Positions 32,560 to 41,203 of a stretch of 64,000 nt of DNA are shown piece by piece. A program made the translations under genes and the position numbers. The DNA is taken from positions 1-64,000 of the forward strand of contig CADAJN010000006.1 of the NCBI GenBank assembly GCA_902788365.1, in the 5' to 3' direction. Within the stretch, counting starts at the first letter, position 1, and each line of letters opens with the position of its first letter. Under the pieces are notes generated by a model, which was given only the letters and a program-made list of their open reading frames with translations, was not told the DNA's origin and did not search any database. The stretch is from an uncultured Pseudomonadota bacterium (lineage in GTDB: Bacteria; Pseudomonadota; Alphaproteobacteria; RF32; CAG-239).

Positions 32560-33996
32560 TTATCCGTTTAATTTTTGCAAAGCGGTTTGAATGCGTTTGA
32601 TACTTTCATCTTTGCCTAAAATAACAGCTAATTCGGTTGCACCGCCCGGTGTGGTTTCTTTGCCCGAAAGCGCAATGCGAACAGGATATAAAATCTGTCC
32701 GTTTTTCAATTCGTTAGATATTGCAACTTCTTTTAAAACATTAAACAAATTATCATTTGACCAATCGGTAACTTTTTGTAATGTCGGCAATACCAATTGC
32801 AGGGCTAGATGTGCAATTTCCGGTGTGGTTTTCATCTTTTTATTGGTGTAAAGTTCCATATCATAATCCGGCACTTGTTGTAAAAAGTCAATTTGCTCGG
32901 CAATTTGGTTGAGTGTTTCAATACGCGGTTGCAATGCGGCGCTTAAAGCTTTTGTGTTAATGGAGGTGGTAATATTTTTATAGTAAGGTTGTGCCAAAGC
33001 ATCAAATTCGTCCGCCGATAAATTGCGGATATAACAGCCATTCATCCAAGTTAGTTTGTTAATGTCAAAAATAGCCGGTGATTTATTTAATCTTTCAGTT
33101 GAAAAACATTTTTCAAGCTCTTGTAATGAAAATATTTCTTGCTCACTTCCCGGATTCCAGCCGAGCAGAGCAATATAGTTCAAAATAGCTTCCGGAAGAT
33201 AACCTTTGGCGACCAAATCTTGGAATGAAGCATCTCCGTTGCGCTTACTGAGTTTATGCTGAGCATCTTTCATTACCTGCGGCACATGCACATAAATCGG
33301 CGGTGTCCAACCAAAAGCCTCGTAAATCAGATTATATTTCGGGGTTGAGCTGATATATTCGTTGCCGCGCACCACATGCGAAATCTGCATTAAATGGTCG
33401 TCAATCACATTGGCAAAATTATAGGTCGGCAAGCCGTCTGATTTGAGCAAAACACCCTCATCAAGCTCATCATAATCAATTTCAATATCGCCGTAAACTA
33501 CATCGTGAAAGACAGATGTCCCTTTTTTATTGATGTTTTGGCGCACCACAAAAGGTTCACCGGCGGCAATGCGGCGTTTTGCCTCTTCCAGCGGAATCAG
33601 TTTGCACGGGTCTTTGAGTTTGGCGTGCGTTTGCGGCTCATCGCCGTTTTCATCTTCTTCGTCTTTATGGGCGCAAAAACAATAGTGGGCACCGCCGAGT
33701 TCAACCAGTTTGTGGGCATATTCGGCATAAATGGCACGGCGTTCGGATTGGATATATGGTCCGAAATCTCCGCCGATATCCGGTCCTTCGTCCCAATTCA
33801 TACCAACACGTTTAAGGGTTTGAAAAATGATATCGGTTGCACCTTCCACAAAGCGCTTTTGGTCAGTGTCTTCAATGCGCAGAATAAAGTCACCGCCCGT
33901 TGATTTGGCAATCAAATATTCATAAAGTGCGGTGCGTAAGTTACCGATATGCATATAGCCGGTCGGCGAAGGGGCAAATCTGGTTCTTGTTTTCAT
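32560..33996 (-). CDS. gltX: Glutamyl-tRNA synthetase
   Basis: A 478-residue class I synthetase that charges tRNA-Glu, and in many alphaproteobacteria also tRNA-Gln. The HIGH-type motif lies in PSPTGYMHIGNLRTALY and the KMSKS-type loop is KLSKRNG. The C-terminal anticodon-binding domain is present and full length. The ATG at 33996 (Met-Lys-Thr-Arg-Thr-Arg-Phe-Ala-Pro-Ser-Pro) fits the family N-terminus; a longer frame adds 14 unlikely residues. Both tRNA-Glu and tRNA-Gln genes occur in this window; no gatCAB or glnS is seen here. Confidence 0.96.
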   Translation of the reverse strand: MKTRTRFAPSPTGYMHIGNLRTALYEYLIAKSTGGDFILRIEDTDQKRFVEGATDIIFQTLKRVGMNWDEGPDIGGDFGPYIQSERRAIYAEYAHKLVELGGAHYCFCAHKDEEDENGDEPQTHAKLKDPCKLIPLEEAKRRIAAGEPFVVRQNINKKGTSVFHDVVYGDIEIDYDELDEGVLLKSDGLPTYNFANVIDDHLMQISHVVRGNEYISSTPKYNLIYEAFGWTPPIYVHVPQVMKDAQHKLSKRNGDASFQDLVAKGYLPEAILNYIALLGWNPGSEQEIFSLQELEKCFSTERLNKSPAIFDINKLTWMNGCYIRNLSADEFDALAQPYYKNITTSINTKALSAALQPRIETLNQIAEQIDFLQQVPDYDMELYTNKKMKTTPEIAHLALQLVLPTLQKVTDWSNDNLFNVLKEVAISNELKNGQILYPVRIALSGKETTPGGATELAVILGKDESIKRIQTALQKLNG

Positions 33997-34142
33997 TTTT
34001 TTCAATCCTTTGCTTTGTTTTTCGTTATCCGTTAGCATAAAACAAAAAATTTGAAAGGCAAGCGTTTTTTCTTGTTAGTCATTGATTGATTTTTTTATTT
34101 TTTGATATATGATGACATCAAGAACAGTATAAAGGACAGTAT

Positions 34143-35027
34143 ATGAAAAAAGCGGTTTTATGCGGAATATTGGTATTTTGCGGATTGACGGTTTCTGCTT
34201 TCGGTTGGTGGCCGTTCGGCGGCGGTGTTTCTGATAAGACGGAAGATGTGCCTGCAACAGCAAAGCCGAGCAAGGGTAATCATTACAGTCAGTCGTTTTA
34301 TGCCGTTAAACAGGAAATGCTTAATAAGATTTATTTTGATCATCGCCAAACACTGTATTGCGGTGCCACATGGAATACGCGCAAAAAAATAAGTTTACCG
34401 CACGGATTTAAGTTGCCGAATTTACAACAAGTTGACTTTAAAATTTATGATGATATGACGGCTGAAGAATTGCAAGAGAAAGCCGAGCGTTTGGAGTGGG
34501 AACATATTGTGCCGGCGCAGAATTTCGGAAAAACATTTTATGAGTGGACGAAAGGGCATAAAAATTGCGTGGGCAGCAAAGGCCGGTCTTTTAAAGGGCG
34601 ACAGTGTGCCGTGCAGGAAAGCGAGGATTTTCGCTATATGTATGCCGATATGTATAATTTATATCCGTCCATTGGCGCGGTGAATTATTTGCGCGCTCAT
34701 TTCAGCCCGACGCAATTTGAGCCGTGGCAAAAAAACACTTTCGGCACTTGTGCCATGAAAATTTCGCACAACAAAATGGAACCGCCGGATGAAGTCAAAG
34801 GTTTAATTGCCCGCACTTATTTGTATATGCAGGCTTCTTATCCGCGTTATCGTATCGGTGAGCCGGCAGAAAGCGTTTTGAAAGCGTGGGCTAAAAAATA
34901 TCCGGTCACAAAATGGGAATGTGTGCGTGCATTTCGCATTGAACAAGTGCAGGGTAATGCCAATAATTTTGTAAAAAAAAGCTGCGAGGCTAAAAATTGG
35001 TATAAAGACACTCAGAATGTTCGCTGA
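34143..35027 (+). CDS. endA: Secreted endonuclease I (EndA-type)
   Basis: A 294-residue exported nuclease of the beta-beta-alpha metal superfamily. Signal peptide ~1-20. The active-site motif is Leu-Glu-Trp-Glu-His-Ile-Val-Pro-Ala, followed by Met-Tyr-Asn-Leu-Tyr-Pro-Ser-Ile-Gly-Ala-Val-Asn, the endonuclease I signature with the metal-binding Asn. Cysteines in the catalytic part could form disulfides in the periplasm. In Gram-negatives such enzymes degrade foreign or released DNA. AAGGAC precedes the ATG. Confidence 0.9.
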   Translation: MKKAVLCGILVFCGLTVSAFGWWPFGGGVSDKTEDVPATAKPSKGNHYSQSFYAVKQEMLNKIYFDHRQTLYCGATWNTRKKISLPHGFKLPNLQQVDFKIYDDMTAEELQEKAERLEWEHIVPAQNFGKTFYEWTKGHKNCVGSKGRSFKGRQCAVQESEDFRYMYADMYNLYPSIGAVNYLRAHFSPTQFEPWQKNTFGTCAMKISHNKMEPPDEVKGLIARTYLYMQASYPRYRIGEPAESVLKAWAKKYPVTKWECVRAFRIEQVQGNANNFVKKSCEAKNWYKDTQNVR

Positions 35028-35057
35028 TATAGTTATTATTTGAGTGTATGGCTATAA

Positions 35058-35717
35058 CTAATTATAATCGGCTTTTTCGGCACCAAGCAACATATCTATG
35101 ACGCGTAATGTTTCATGTGTGTTGCGTTTAAGGCGGCGATCATAAACAGCCTGATAACGAATTTTCAGGTTGCGGTCAATAAAAAATGAAGCGCGTTGTG
35201 TCATACCGTCGGGACGTAAAACACCGTAAGCCAGACCGGCTTGACGTGCCGTATCCGATACCAACGGAAAAGAAACATTGCCGATGCCGCCCTGAGCATA
35301 GGGAATTTTGCGCCAAGCCTGATGTGCCTGAACCGAGTCAACACTGACAGCCACCAGTTTGATGTTGCGGTTTTTGAATTCGTCAGCCGCCTGATTGAAA
35401 CCGATGATTTCTTCCGGACAAATGGCCGAGAAATCGGCTCGGTAAAAAATGAGTAAGGCATTTGTATCGGCGATATAATTGAAAAAGTTAAAATTTTCGT
35501 CTATATTGCCGTCGGCCAATACAGCCGGTGCCACAAAATTGAGTGCTTGTTCGCCGACGCGCGCGTGGTTATATTCGTAAGCCGAACGCACTTGACGAGT
35601 GATTTGTGAGGTGTATCCGTGTGCCATATTTTCAGGATAAGAACAGCCACAACGATCATCATCGGAACATTCGCAACGATCGGCATAATTATAACTCCAA
35701 GTTTTTGATATTGCCAT
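35058..35717 (-). CDS. Peroxiredoxin (AhpC/TSA) with Cys-rich N-terminal extension
   Basis: A 219-residue thiol peroxidase. The thioredoxin-fold core begins near residue 52, and the peroxidatic Cys100 lies in Phe-Ser-Ala-Ile-Cys-Pro-Glu-Glu, equivalent to the F-V-C-P-T-E motif. Odd features: no cysteine follows in the rest of the chain, so the usual C-terminal resolving Cys of AhpC is missing. A ~50-residue N-terminal extension carries four cysteines (15, 17, 23, 25) in a CxCx5CxC pattern that might bind metal or act as resolving thiols. AAAGGAGG precedes the ATG. Confidence 0.82.
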   Translation of the reverse strand: MAISKTWSYNYADRCECSDDDRCGCSYPENMAHGYTSQITRQVRSAYEYNHARVGEQALNFVAPAVLADGNIDENFNFFNYIADTNALLIFYRADFSAICPEEIIGFNQAADEFKNRNIKLVAVSVDSVQAHQAWRKIPYAQGGIGNVSFPLVSDTARQAGLAYGVLRPDGMTQRASFFIDRNLKIRYQAVYDRRLKRNTHETLRVIDMLLGAEKADYN

Positions 35718-35798
35718 ATTTTCTACCTCCTTTAAATTTCAAACGGAATATATGTTTGATGTAACGAGATTCAATATAGCCAAAATGATAAAAAAATA

Positions 35799-35828
35799 TT
35801 GACAAATAATTTTAAAGGAGTATATATT
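35799..35828 (+). promoter_or_regulatory. Promoter of the 35869 gene
   Basis: TTGACA (35799-35804) with TATATT (35823-35828) at 18 bp, or TATATA two bases nearer at 16 bp, about 45 nt before the ATG. Confidence 0.6.
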
Positions 35829-35868
35829 TAATAATATCTTAACCAAATAATTAGACAGGAATATCAAT

Positions 35869-37143
35869 ATGAATGAAGCTAAACAGAATGCTTCGGGCAC
35901 CTTTTTGCGCCAAAGTGTTCACGAAATGAAAAAAATTCAGCAGGGCAATTTTACACTGCAAAAGCATAACAGAAAATCTTATTTAGAGGAAAAAGCCGAA
36001 CAATATTTTTCCATGTATTTGGATGATAAATTGCAGGTTGCCGATAAAGATACCGAAGCTTTTGCGTCTTATATAGATTGTTTTGCAATAAATAATAAAG
36101 AAAAATTATGGGCTAAATTACAAGCTGATGTCGGTTTTGATTTGCGTGCCAAAATGCAAGAGCAAAAAGATCGTATGTGGTGGAAAAAGTTGTGGCATAA
36201 AGATGATTTGGCTTATTTGAATACGGAAAAATTGGTGCGAAAAATCAATCGTTTTGAGCATATGCAACAAGCAATGCAAGCACGCGGATTTCATGGCACG
36301 GCCTTGAGTAATCGGCTTGATGATTTGGGTGCAGAAGCACTACGTTATATTGAAGCATATAATATGGGAAGTTATCAACCGAAAGCGGAGGATGTTCCGG
36401 CCTTTACAAGCTATGTGAAAGCAACGGGGCAGTTTTATGAAAACAGTCCGGCAGAACAAGCGTTGCAAAAATTGGCCGGAGAAAAGGGTAAAATCGTGCC
36501 GATGCATCAGCCGTCAAAACGTCGCTTTTCTATCAAGCATATGGCCATGACAGCGGTGTTGGCGGTCAGTGCATGGTTGGGATTCGGTTCCGATGCAGGT
36601 CAACATGAAAAAACACAAGATATGCCGCAACGGTCAATGCCGAGTTTGGTAAAATTGCCGACGGCAAGCAAATATGCCATGCCAAAACCGACGGATTATT
36701 CGTTGAGCGCGTTTATTAAGCAGAATTCGGTGCAGGAAGCCGCGCCGAAAGTAATTGTTAATTCGGCCGAACAGCAGGAATTGATTCCGTTTTATACCAA
36801 GCGCTTAACTGAATTTACGTCGGCAAAACGCGCTCAAAAGCAAATTACGGATATGGCGTTGCAGGTGCAAAAGGGTATGATTGATTTGCCGCAAGATGTG
36901 AGCGTGCAGAAGTATTTATATGCCCAAGAAATCTATCGCCGTTACGGATTTAAAAAGATTGCGGCAGAAATGGGTGAAATGCTGAAATCGTCGCAAAAAT
37001 TATCGTCCGAGCAGCAATCTAAATTGTTTAATTATGCGCGTCAGGCCGGCAAAAAAGGCGGTGGCGTGCAGCAAATGGCACAAAGAATGCAACGTAACAA
37101 TTTGTGGCAAGTTAAAGCAAGTCGCGGTCGTGCGATGGTATAA
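35869..37143 (+). CDS. Hypothetical protein with one central transmembrane segment
   Basis: A 424-residue protein. Residues 1-220 are helical and charged with no signal peptide. A single hydrophobic segment (~223-240, Met-Ala-Met-Thr-Ala-Val-Leu-Ala-Val-Ser-Ala-Trp-Leu) follows a Lys/Arg-rich patch, so the N-terminal half is predicted cytoplasmic and the C-terminal ~180 residues periplasmic. The C-terminal part is rich in Gln and Lys and ends basic. No domain is recognised. It is a single gene with its own promoter and terminator. Confidence 0.65.
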   Translation: MNEAKQNASGTFLRQSVHEMKKIQQGNFTLQKHNRKSYLEEKAEQYFSMYLDDKLQVADKDTEAFASYIDCFAINNKEKLWAKLQADVGFDLRAKMQEQKDRMWWKKLWHKDDLAYLNTEKLVRKINRFEHMQQAMQARGFHGTALSNRLDDLGAEALRYIEAYNMGSYQPKAEDVPAFTSYVKATGQFYENSPAEQALQKLAGEKGKIVPMHQPSKRRFSIKHMAMTAVLAVSAWLGFGSDAGQHEKTQDMPQRSMPSLVKLPTASKYAMPKPTDYSLSAFIKQNSVQEAAPKVIVNSAEQQELIPFYTKRLTEFTSAKRAQKQITDMALQVQKGMIDLPQDVSVQKYLYAQEIYRRYGFKKIAAEMGEMLKSSQKLSSEQQSKLFNYARQAGKKGGGVQQMAQRMQRNNLWQVKASRGRAMV

Positions 37144-37163
37144 AACACGGCAAATGCACAAAA

Positions 37164-37199
37164 AAAACTCTGTTGTTATCTGCAACAGAGTTTTTTTTG
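37164..37199 (+). terminator. Intrinsic terminator
   Basis: AAACTCTGTTG pairs with CAACAGAGTTT, followed by a run of T. It sits between convergent genes. Confidence 0.85.
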
Positions 37200-37216
37200 T
37201 TATGGAATCGGCAAAA

Positions 37217-38077
37217 TCAGTAAATTTCTTGCCAAAGATTGATTTTCTTTTCCAAATCCGCGGCAACTGCCATGCGCATAGAGCAAACGGAATTGAACAT
37301 TTTCCAAAACTGCAGCGGTGCCGTCAGTGGAATGCGCGATACTCTGATTGGGTAATGGCGCATCAGATATTGTCCGGCAACATGCACATTATGAGGAATT
37401 TCTCGGTCATATTCAGCCATGTATTTGCCGACGTATTTTTTGGTGCCGGTGCGGTCATACAATGCAGCCAGTTCCGAGAGCAGAGGTAAGCCGTTGGCCA
37501 AACCTTTACCGTTGTATAACTGCAATACTTCCTCCAAGGTTTCGCCGTGCACGTAATAATACGCGTTCAAAGGCTTGGTGCCGGGGAATTGTTGCGGCGT
37601 AAAGACAATGGTGCGTTCCAAGCGTTTGCTCAGGCGTTGCGTTGGGCAAAACACAATCGGCGCATCGGAATCGCCTTTGGCAGCCAGATAATCAATGATT
37701 TCCTTCAAGTTAGCGCCGGTATTATTGCCGCCGTCTAAAACATGAGCCGGAAATGAGTGAACTCTCTGTGCCGTCATGAAAAGCTTTTGTCCTTCGCTCA
37801 ATACGGTGCCATCACTCAGGCGGTTTAAATATTTTGACAGCATACCTTTGCCACCGACACATAACAGCTTGGGATATTGACCAAACTGCATCATGGCTTT
37901 CTTCATAATGATGGCGGCATAATAAGCCGATACAGGGTCGTCATCTATGGCAACCACATATTGCGGTTTAATTACCAGTTTACCTTGAGCATCCAAACAG
38001 GTTGTTTCCTGTTTGAAAAATTCGTGCACAACATGAGCGTATGGCCACGGCCCGTTTACTAAACATAATTTTTCCAT
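37217..38077 (-). CDS. DUF218/YdcF-like protein (tentative)
   Basis: A 286-residue protein without signal peptide or membrane segment. The arrangement Val-Gly-Gly-Lys-Gly (~74), Leu-Ser-Glu-Gly (~93), Ala-His-Val-Leu-Asp-Gly-Gly-Asn-Asn-Thr-Gly-Ala-Asn (~111) and Val-Phe-Cys-Pro-Thr-Gln-Arg resembles the order of conserved blocks in the DUF218 (YdcF/SanA/ElyC) fold. The match is by eye. Some DUF218 proteins act in envelope polysaccharide metabolism, but no substrate is implied here. It is a single-gene unit convergent with the 35869 gene. Confidence 0.5.
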   Translation of the reverse strand: MEKLCLVNGPWPYAHVVHEFFKQETTCLDAQGKLVIKPQYVVAIDDDPVSAYYAAIIMKKAMMQFGQYPKLLCVGGKGMLSKYLNRLSDGTVLSEGQKLFMTAQRVHSFPAHVLDGGNNTGANLKEIIDYLAAKGDSDAPIVFCPTQRLSKRLERTIVFTPQQFPGTKPLNAYYYVHGETLEEVLQLYNGKGLANGLPLLSELAALYDRTGTKKYVGKYMAEYDREIPHNVHVAGQYLMRHYPIRVSRIPLTAPLQFWKMFNSVCSMRMAVAADLEKKINLWQEIY

Positions 38078-38225
38078 AAGCGTAGAGATTTAATAATTGA
38101 AAATTGGGCATATTTTAGTGATTTTTATAAAATTTGTCAAGTTTAATTTCTACCGTGCGGCCACAAAAAAGTCTTGAGCGCAAAGATGTTTGCGGTATGA
38201 TGAAAGCAGAGCAAAGGAGGTATAA

Positions 38226-38786
38226 ATGACTTTTCCATATAACATTAAAGGGCAATATGTTCTGTTACAACATCCGCGTCAGCCGAGTTTTGCGTTGGCG
38301 CAAGAGTTATTTGCGGCAATTGATGCTTCGCGTGATACATTGTCAAAGTGGTTGCCGTGGCCAAAAAATACCAAGCGGCCTGAAGATGAATTTGCGGCTT
38401 TGCAGGATTGGCAGACAAAGTGGCAAGAAAAAAAGAGTTTTGCTTATATAATTCGTGATATGAAAAGTAAAAAACTTTTGGGTATGATTGAGTTTATGTT
38501 TGTCGATATGGAAAATAAATCGGGCGAAATCGGTTATTGGCTAAACAGTGAAGCCCAAGGTCATGGTTATATGTCAGAATCTTTAAAATTATTGGAAAGT
38601 GTGATTTTTGCACAAGGCTTTAACCGAATTTTGATTCGCAACGATACGCGAAATGCGCGTTCGGTCAATGTGGCATCACGTGCCGGATATCATTTGGACG
38701 GCGTGATGCGGCAAATTCGTTGGTCGCCGGAAGAGCAATGTTTTATCAGTCTTAACATGTGGTCTAAAATCAGAGATGATTTATAA
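38226..38786 (+). CDS. GNAT N-acetyltransferase, RimJ/RimL-like
   Basis: A 186-residue acyl-CoA-dependent acetyltransferase. It shows the RimJ/L family layout: a Trp-Leu-Pro-Trp block near residue 42, Leu-Gly-Met-Ile-Glu-Phe and Gly-Glu-Ile-Gly-Tyr-Trp-Leu around 80-105, the acetyl-CoA loop Gln-Gly-His-Gly-Tyr-Met-Ser-Glu-Ser, and Asn-Ala-Arg-Ser-Val-Asn-Val-Ala-Ser-Arg-Ala-Gly-Tyr. Relatives acetylate ribosomal-protein N-termini or other amines; the target is unknown. AAAGGAGG precedes the ATG. Confidence 0.88.
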   Translation: MTFPYNIKGQYVLLQHPRQPSFALAQELFAAIDASRDTLSKWLPWPKNTKRPEDEFAALQDWQTKWQEKKSFAYIIRDMKSKKLLGMIEFMFVDMENKSGEIGYWLNSEAQGHGYMSESLKLLESVIFAQGFNRILIRNDTRNARSVNVASRAGYHLDGVMRQIRWSPEEQCFISLNMWSKIRDDL

Positions 38787-38914
38787 CCACAGTATCAGAT
38801 TTTTTTTTGAAATAATGCTTGACAAGCGGCGGATTAGCGTGTAAATAGGGCATTGTATTTGCTAAAGCTGTCCATAGATGAAGAGCCTCGCAACGGTTCG
38901 GAAAAGAGTATATG

Positions 38915-38950
38915 GAGAGGTGGCAGAGTGGTTTAATGCAGCGGTCTTGG
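38915..38950 (+). pseudogene. Truncated 5' copy of tRNA-Ser
   Basis: These 36 nt are identical to the first 36 nt of the intact tRNA-Ser (39080-39115), up to the anticodon loop. The sequence then departs into unrelated DNA containing short AAGCG-type repeats, so no tRNA can form. Confidence 0.8.
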
Positions 38951-39079
38951 AATCGAAGCGCAAGCGAAGATGGGCGAGCGAGAAAATTCTAAAGAATTTG
39001 CGAGTTGAGCCTCTAACCGTCGAATAAAACGAAGTTTTATAACGGTTTTCTGCAAAGCCTTGTCTCTTAAAAAAAATAT

Positions 39080-39169
39080 GGAGAGGTGGCAGAGTGGTTT
39101 AATGCAGCGGTCTTGAAAACCGTCGAGGGGGCGACCCCTCCCAGAGTTCGAATCTCTGCCTCTCCGCCA
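39080..39169 (+). tRNA. tRNA-Ser (TGA)
   Basis: Acceptor GGAGAGG/CCTCTCC, discriminator G and encoded CCA; anticodon loop CTTGAAA gives TGA; long variable arm (GAGGGGGCGACCCCTC); T-arm GAGTTCGAATCTC. The cloverleaf is complete, flanked by partial copies on both sides. Confidence 0.95.
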
Positions 39170-39176
39170 ATTGTTG

Positions 39177-39206
39177 AACAAGCCCCTGTTATGCAGGGGT
39201 TTTGTT
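39177..39206 (+). terminator. Terminator after tRNA-Ser
   Basis: AACAAGCCCCTG pairs with CAGGGGTTTTGTT. An almost identical copy follows the duplicated tRNA tail near 39355-39386. Confidence 0.7.
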
Positions 39207-39331
39207 GTATACATATACGAACTCTGGGAGAAGAGTTCGACGACGAATGAGAGGCACACGGGCGTGTGCCGGTGAGCAATAGCGAGCGAATGAGGAGAAC
39301 GAAGCGCACACGTAGTGTAAAGCGTAGTCCT

Positions 39332-39409
39332 TCTCTGCCTCTCCGCCAATTGTTGAACAAGCCCCTGTATATGCAGGGGTTTTGTTGTATGTGTATACGA
39401 ACTCTGGGA
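39332..39409 (+). repeat. Duplicated tRNA-Ser 3' tail plus terminator
   Basis: Near-copy of 39153-39232: the last 17 nt of tRNA-Ser including CCA, the AATTGTTGAACAAG spacer, the terminator hairpin and the following ATACGAACTCTGGGA. It is joined upstream to ~100 nt of unrelated, GC-richer sequence instead of the rest of the tRNA. Confidence 0.75.
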
Positions 39410-39463
39410 AAATCGGCTTTAATGTTGCCGAAATATCGCCGATATCGTTGTTTTATATCCGTG

Positions 39464-39492
39464 TTGACAGTAGACGAAAAATCTGCTATACT
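39464..39492 (+). promoter_or_regulatory. Promoter of the 39675-41137 operon
   Basis: TTGACA (39464-39469), 17-bp spacer, TATACT (39487-39492). The leader to the ATG at 39675 is unusually long (~175 nt) and AT-rich. Confidence 0.75.
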
Positions 39493-39674
39493 GAAGATGC
39501 AATTTTATATATAGTTGGATGATAGTTATATACATATTAGGTATTACGTCGCTTTTTCATAATGATCTTGAACTTGTGTGGTTTGAGAATATTAAGAATT
39601 AGGCAGGCAGATTAAACTTATTATCTACAAAATTGCAAAATAATCCGTATTGTCTAATTTAATTATAATTTGTT

Positions 39675-40583
39675 ATGAAACAGCGTTTAGTTTATTTCGT
39701 TTTAGCAGTTTTAGTAGTTGTAACATGCATCGTATTCAACCAGAAGAACGGCTTCATGAACACTGCAGGTGGCGGTCTGTCATTAAAGAATATGAACGAC
39801 ACGACAATCACTAATGTGACCGCGTTCGCCGAGGCACATGTAACCAACGAAGGCAATATGTTCCAAGGTCTGGCAATCGCCAACTTTGAGCATCAGATGA
39901 GCAACGGTATGTATGTTGGTGCAGATATGATTGGTACTGTATCAACACAGTTCGGCATCTGCGCCCCAACATGTGACTTCCGTTTAGGTGCCAATTTTAA
40001 CACCTTTAAGATTGAAGCTAAGATGGGTAACTTCACGAGGAACAACGTCAAAACCGCAGGTTTTGACCCACAGTTCCAGAATGATTTACTTCTTCTCGGT
40101 GAGGGTGTGTCAGTTTCTAACGCTATGCAAGTGGCTCTGATGACAAAGAACACTAAGGTGTTATTTGGGCACCAGGGTGGAGATAAATTCTATACGCTCA
40201 ATGGTGGAAATTATTACACCACAATCGAGCAGAACATAGGTAAACTCTCTCTTGGCGGTGGCGCGAATTTCTCTGAGAAGGTGACAGGTTATGCGGCAGC
40301 TAAGCTGAATTCGGGAAACAATACGTTTACCGTGACCGCTAATAACATTGGTGCCCAGAACAAAAATTATGTTCTCTCTTACAATCGCAGTAACATTAAG
40401 ATTGGGAAGAATGTTAATATGAGTTTAGGCACTGCACTCTGGAACCAAACTGAAAAGACCGGTCTCCGCATGGTGGCTGGTTTCGGTAAGGGAGGTATGA
40501 AATTATTTGCACAGGCCGGTGGCTATTGGCTCTCTGAGGGCTTTAAGCCGGTATTCGGCCTCGGTGCGAGTTACAAACTTTAA
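39675..40583 (+). CDS. Exported beta-barrel-like protein, atypical codon use
   Basis: A 302-residue protein with an N-terminal hydrophobic segment (~5-21) that is either a signal peptide or an anchor. The rest shows alternating Gly/Asn-rich strands ending in Leu-Gly-Ala-Ser-Tyr-Lys-Leu, like an outer-membrane barrel or autotransporter-like strand array. No family is recognised. There is no Shine-Dalgarno sequence: the start follows AATTATAATTTGTT. Codons favour C-ending forms (aac, ttc, aag, ctc), unlike its neighbours, suggesting acquisition. It is cotranscribed with 40598. Confidence 0.65.
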   Translation: MKQRLVYFVLAVLVVVTCIVFNQKNGFMNTAGGGLSLKNMNDTTITNVTAFAEAHVTNEGNMFQGLAIANFEHQMSNGMYVGADMIGTVSTQFGICAPTCDFRLGANFNTFKIEAKMGNFTRNNVKTAGFDPQFQNDLLLLGEGVSVSNAMQVALMTKNTKVLFGHQGGDKFYTLNGGNYYTTIEQNIGKLSLGGGANFSEKVTGYAAAKLNSGNNTFTVTANNIGAQNKNYVLSYNRSNIKIGKNVNMSLGTALWNQTEKTGLRMVAGFGKGGMKLFAQAGGYWLSEGFKPVFGLGASYKL

Positions 40584-40597
40584 AATTACGATTATCT

Positions 40598-41137
40598 ATG
40601 GCAACCGCTGAATTGTATGTTGTCATCGGGGCTTTGGTCGCTCAACTGGCCGTTCTGTATTTGCCTTTCAATAACAAAAAGAAGGCAATCTACAGTTTGG
40701 TTGTTTTTGCGGCCTTAATGCTTGGCTTATGTTTAGTTGGAGAGAGTGATGGCGGAAACAGAAGTCATCTTCCTTACAACTATAGGGAGACCATCAATAG
40801 AAATCCCTATGCTAAGCAGACCCTTATGGCAGCGTATAATTTAACGGAAGCAGAGATAGAAGCAAAACAGCCGTTTGAAGAGGGAACACCGATTGAAAGA
40901 TCGGTTAACCTCTTGGCTATGTTAGCTTTGTATTTCTCGCCGTTATTTATATGGGCTGCCAGATGTGATGACACAGATGAAAACGAAATGAAAAAGGTGC
41001 ATCAGTGGACTTTTGCACTGTGTGCAGTGGCGGCAGCATCGCTGTTATCATTGTATTACGGGTTACAGCTCACACTTGTGCCTTTGTACAAAAAAGCGTT
41101 TGGGAAGGCCGATAAACCTTCTCCGGCGCTCTCTTAA
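40598..41137 (+). CDS. Small membrane protein, atypical codon use
   Basis: A 179-residue inner-membrane protein with about four hydrophobic segments (~6-25, ~31-47, ~106-122, ~137-160) and a polar loop between the second and third. It starts 14 nt after the 39675 gene, without a Shine-Dalgarno sequence (preceding bases AATTACGATTATCT), and ends at a strong terminator. I recognise no family. It shares the foreign-looking composition of its upstream partner. Confidence 0.6.
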   Translation: MATAELYVVIGALVAQLAVLYLPFNNKKKAIYSLVVFAALMLGLCLVGESDGGNRSHLPYNYRETINRNPYAKQTLMAAYNLTEAEIEAKQPFEEGTPIERSVNLLAMLALYFSPLFIWAARCDDTDENEMKKVHQWTFALCAVAAASLLSLYYGLQLTLVPLYKKAFGKADKPSPALS

Positions 41138-41140
41138 AAG

Positions 41141-41180
41141 AACTCGCTTGGCTTTACGGCCAAGCGAGTTTCGCATTTTT
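41141..41180 (+). terminator. Intrinsic terminator
   Basis: AACTCGCTTGGC pairs with GGCCAAGCGAGTT around a short loop, with a T-run a few bases later. Confidence 0.75.
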
Positions 41181-41203
41181 AAAAGGTAATTTCCGTAAAA
41201 CTC

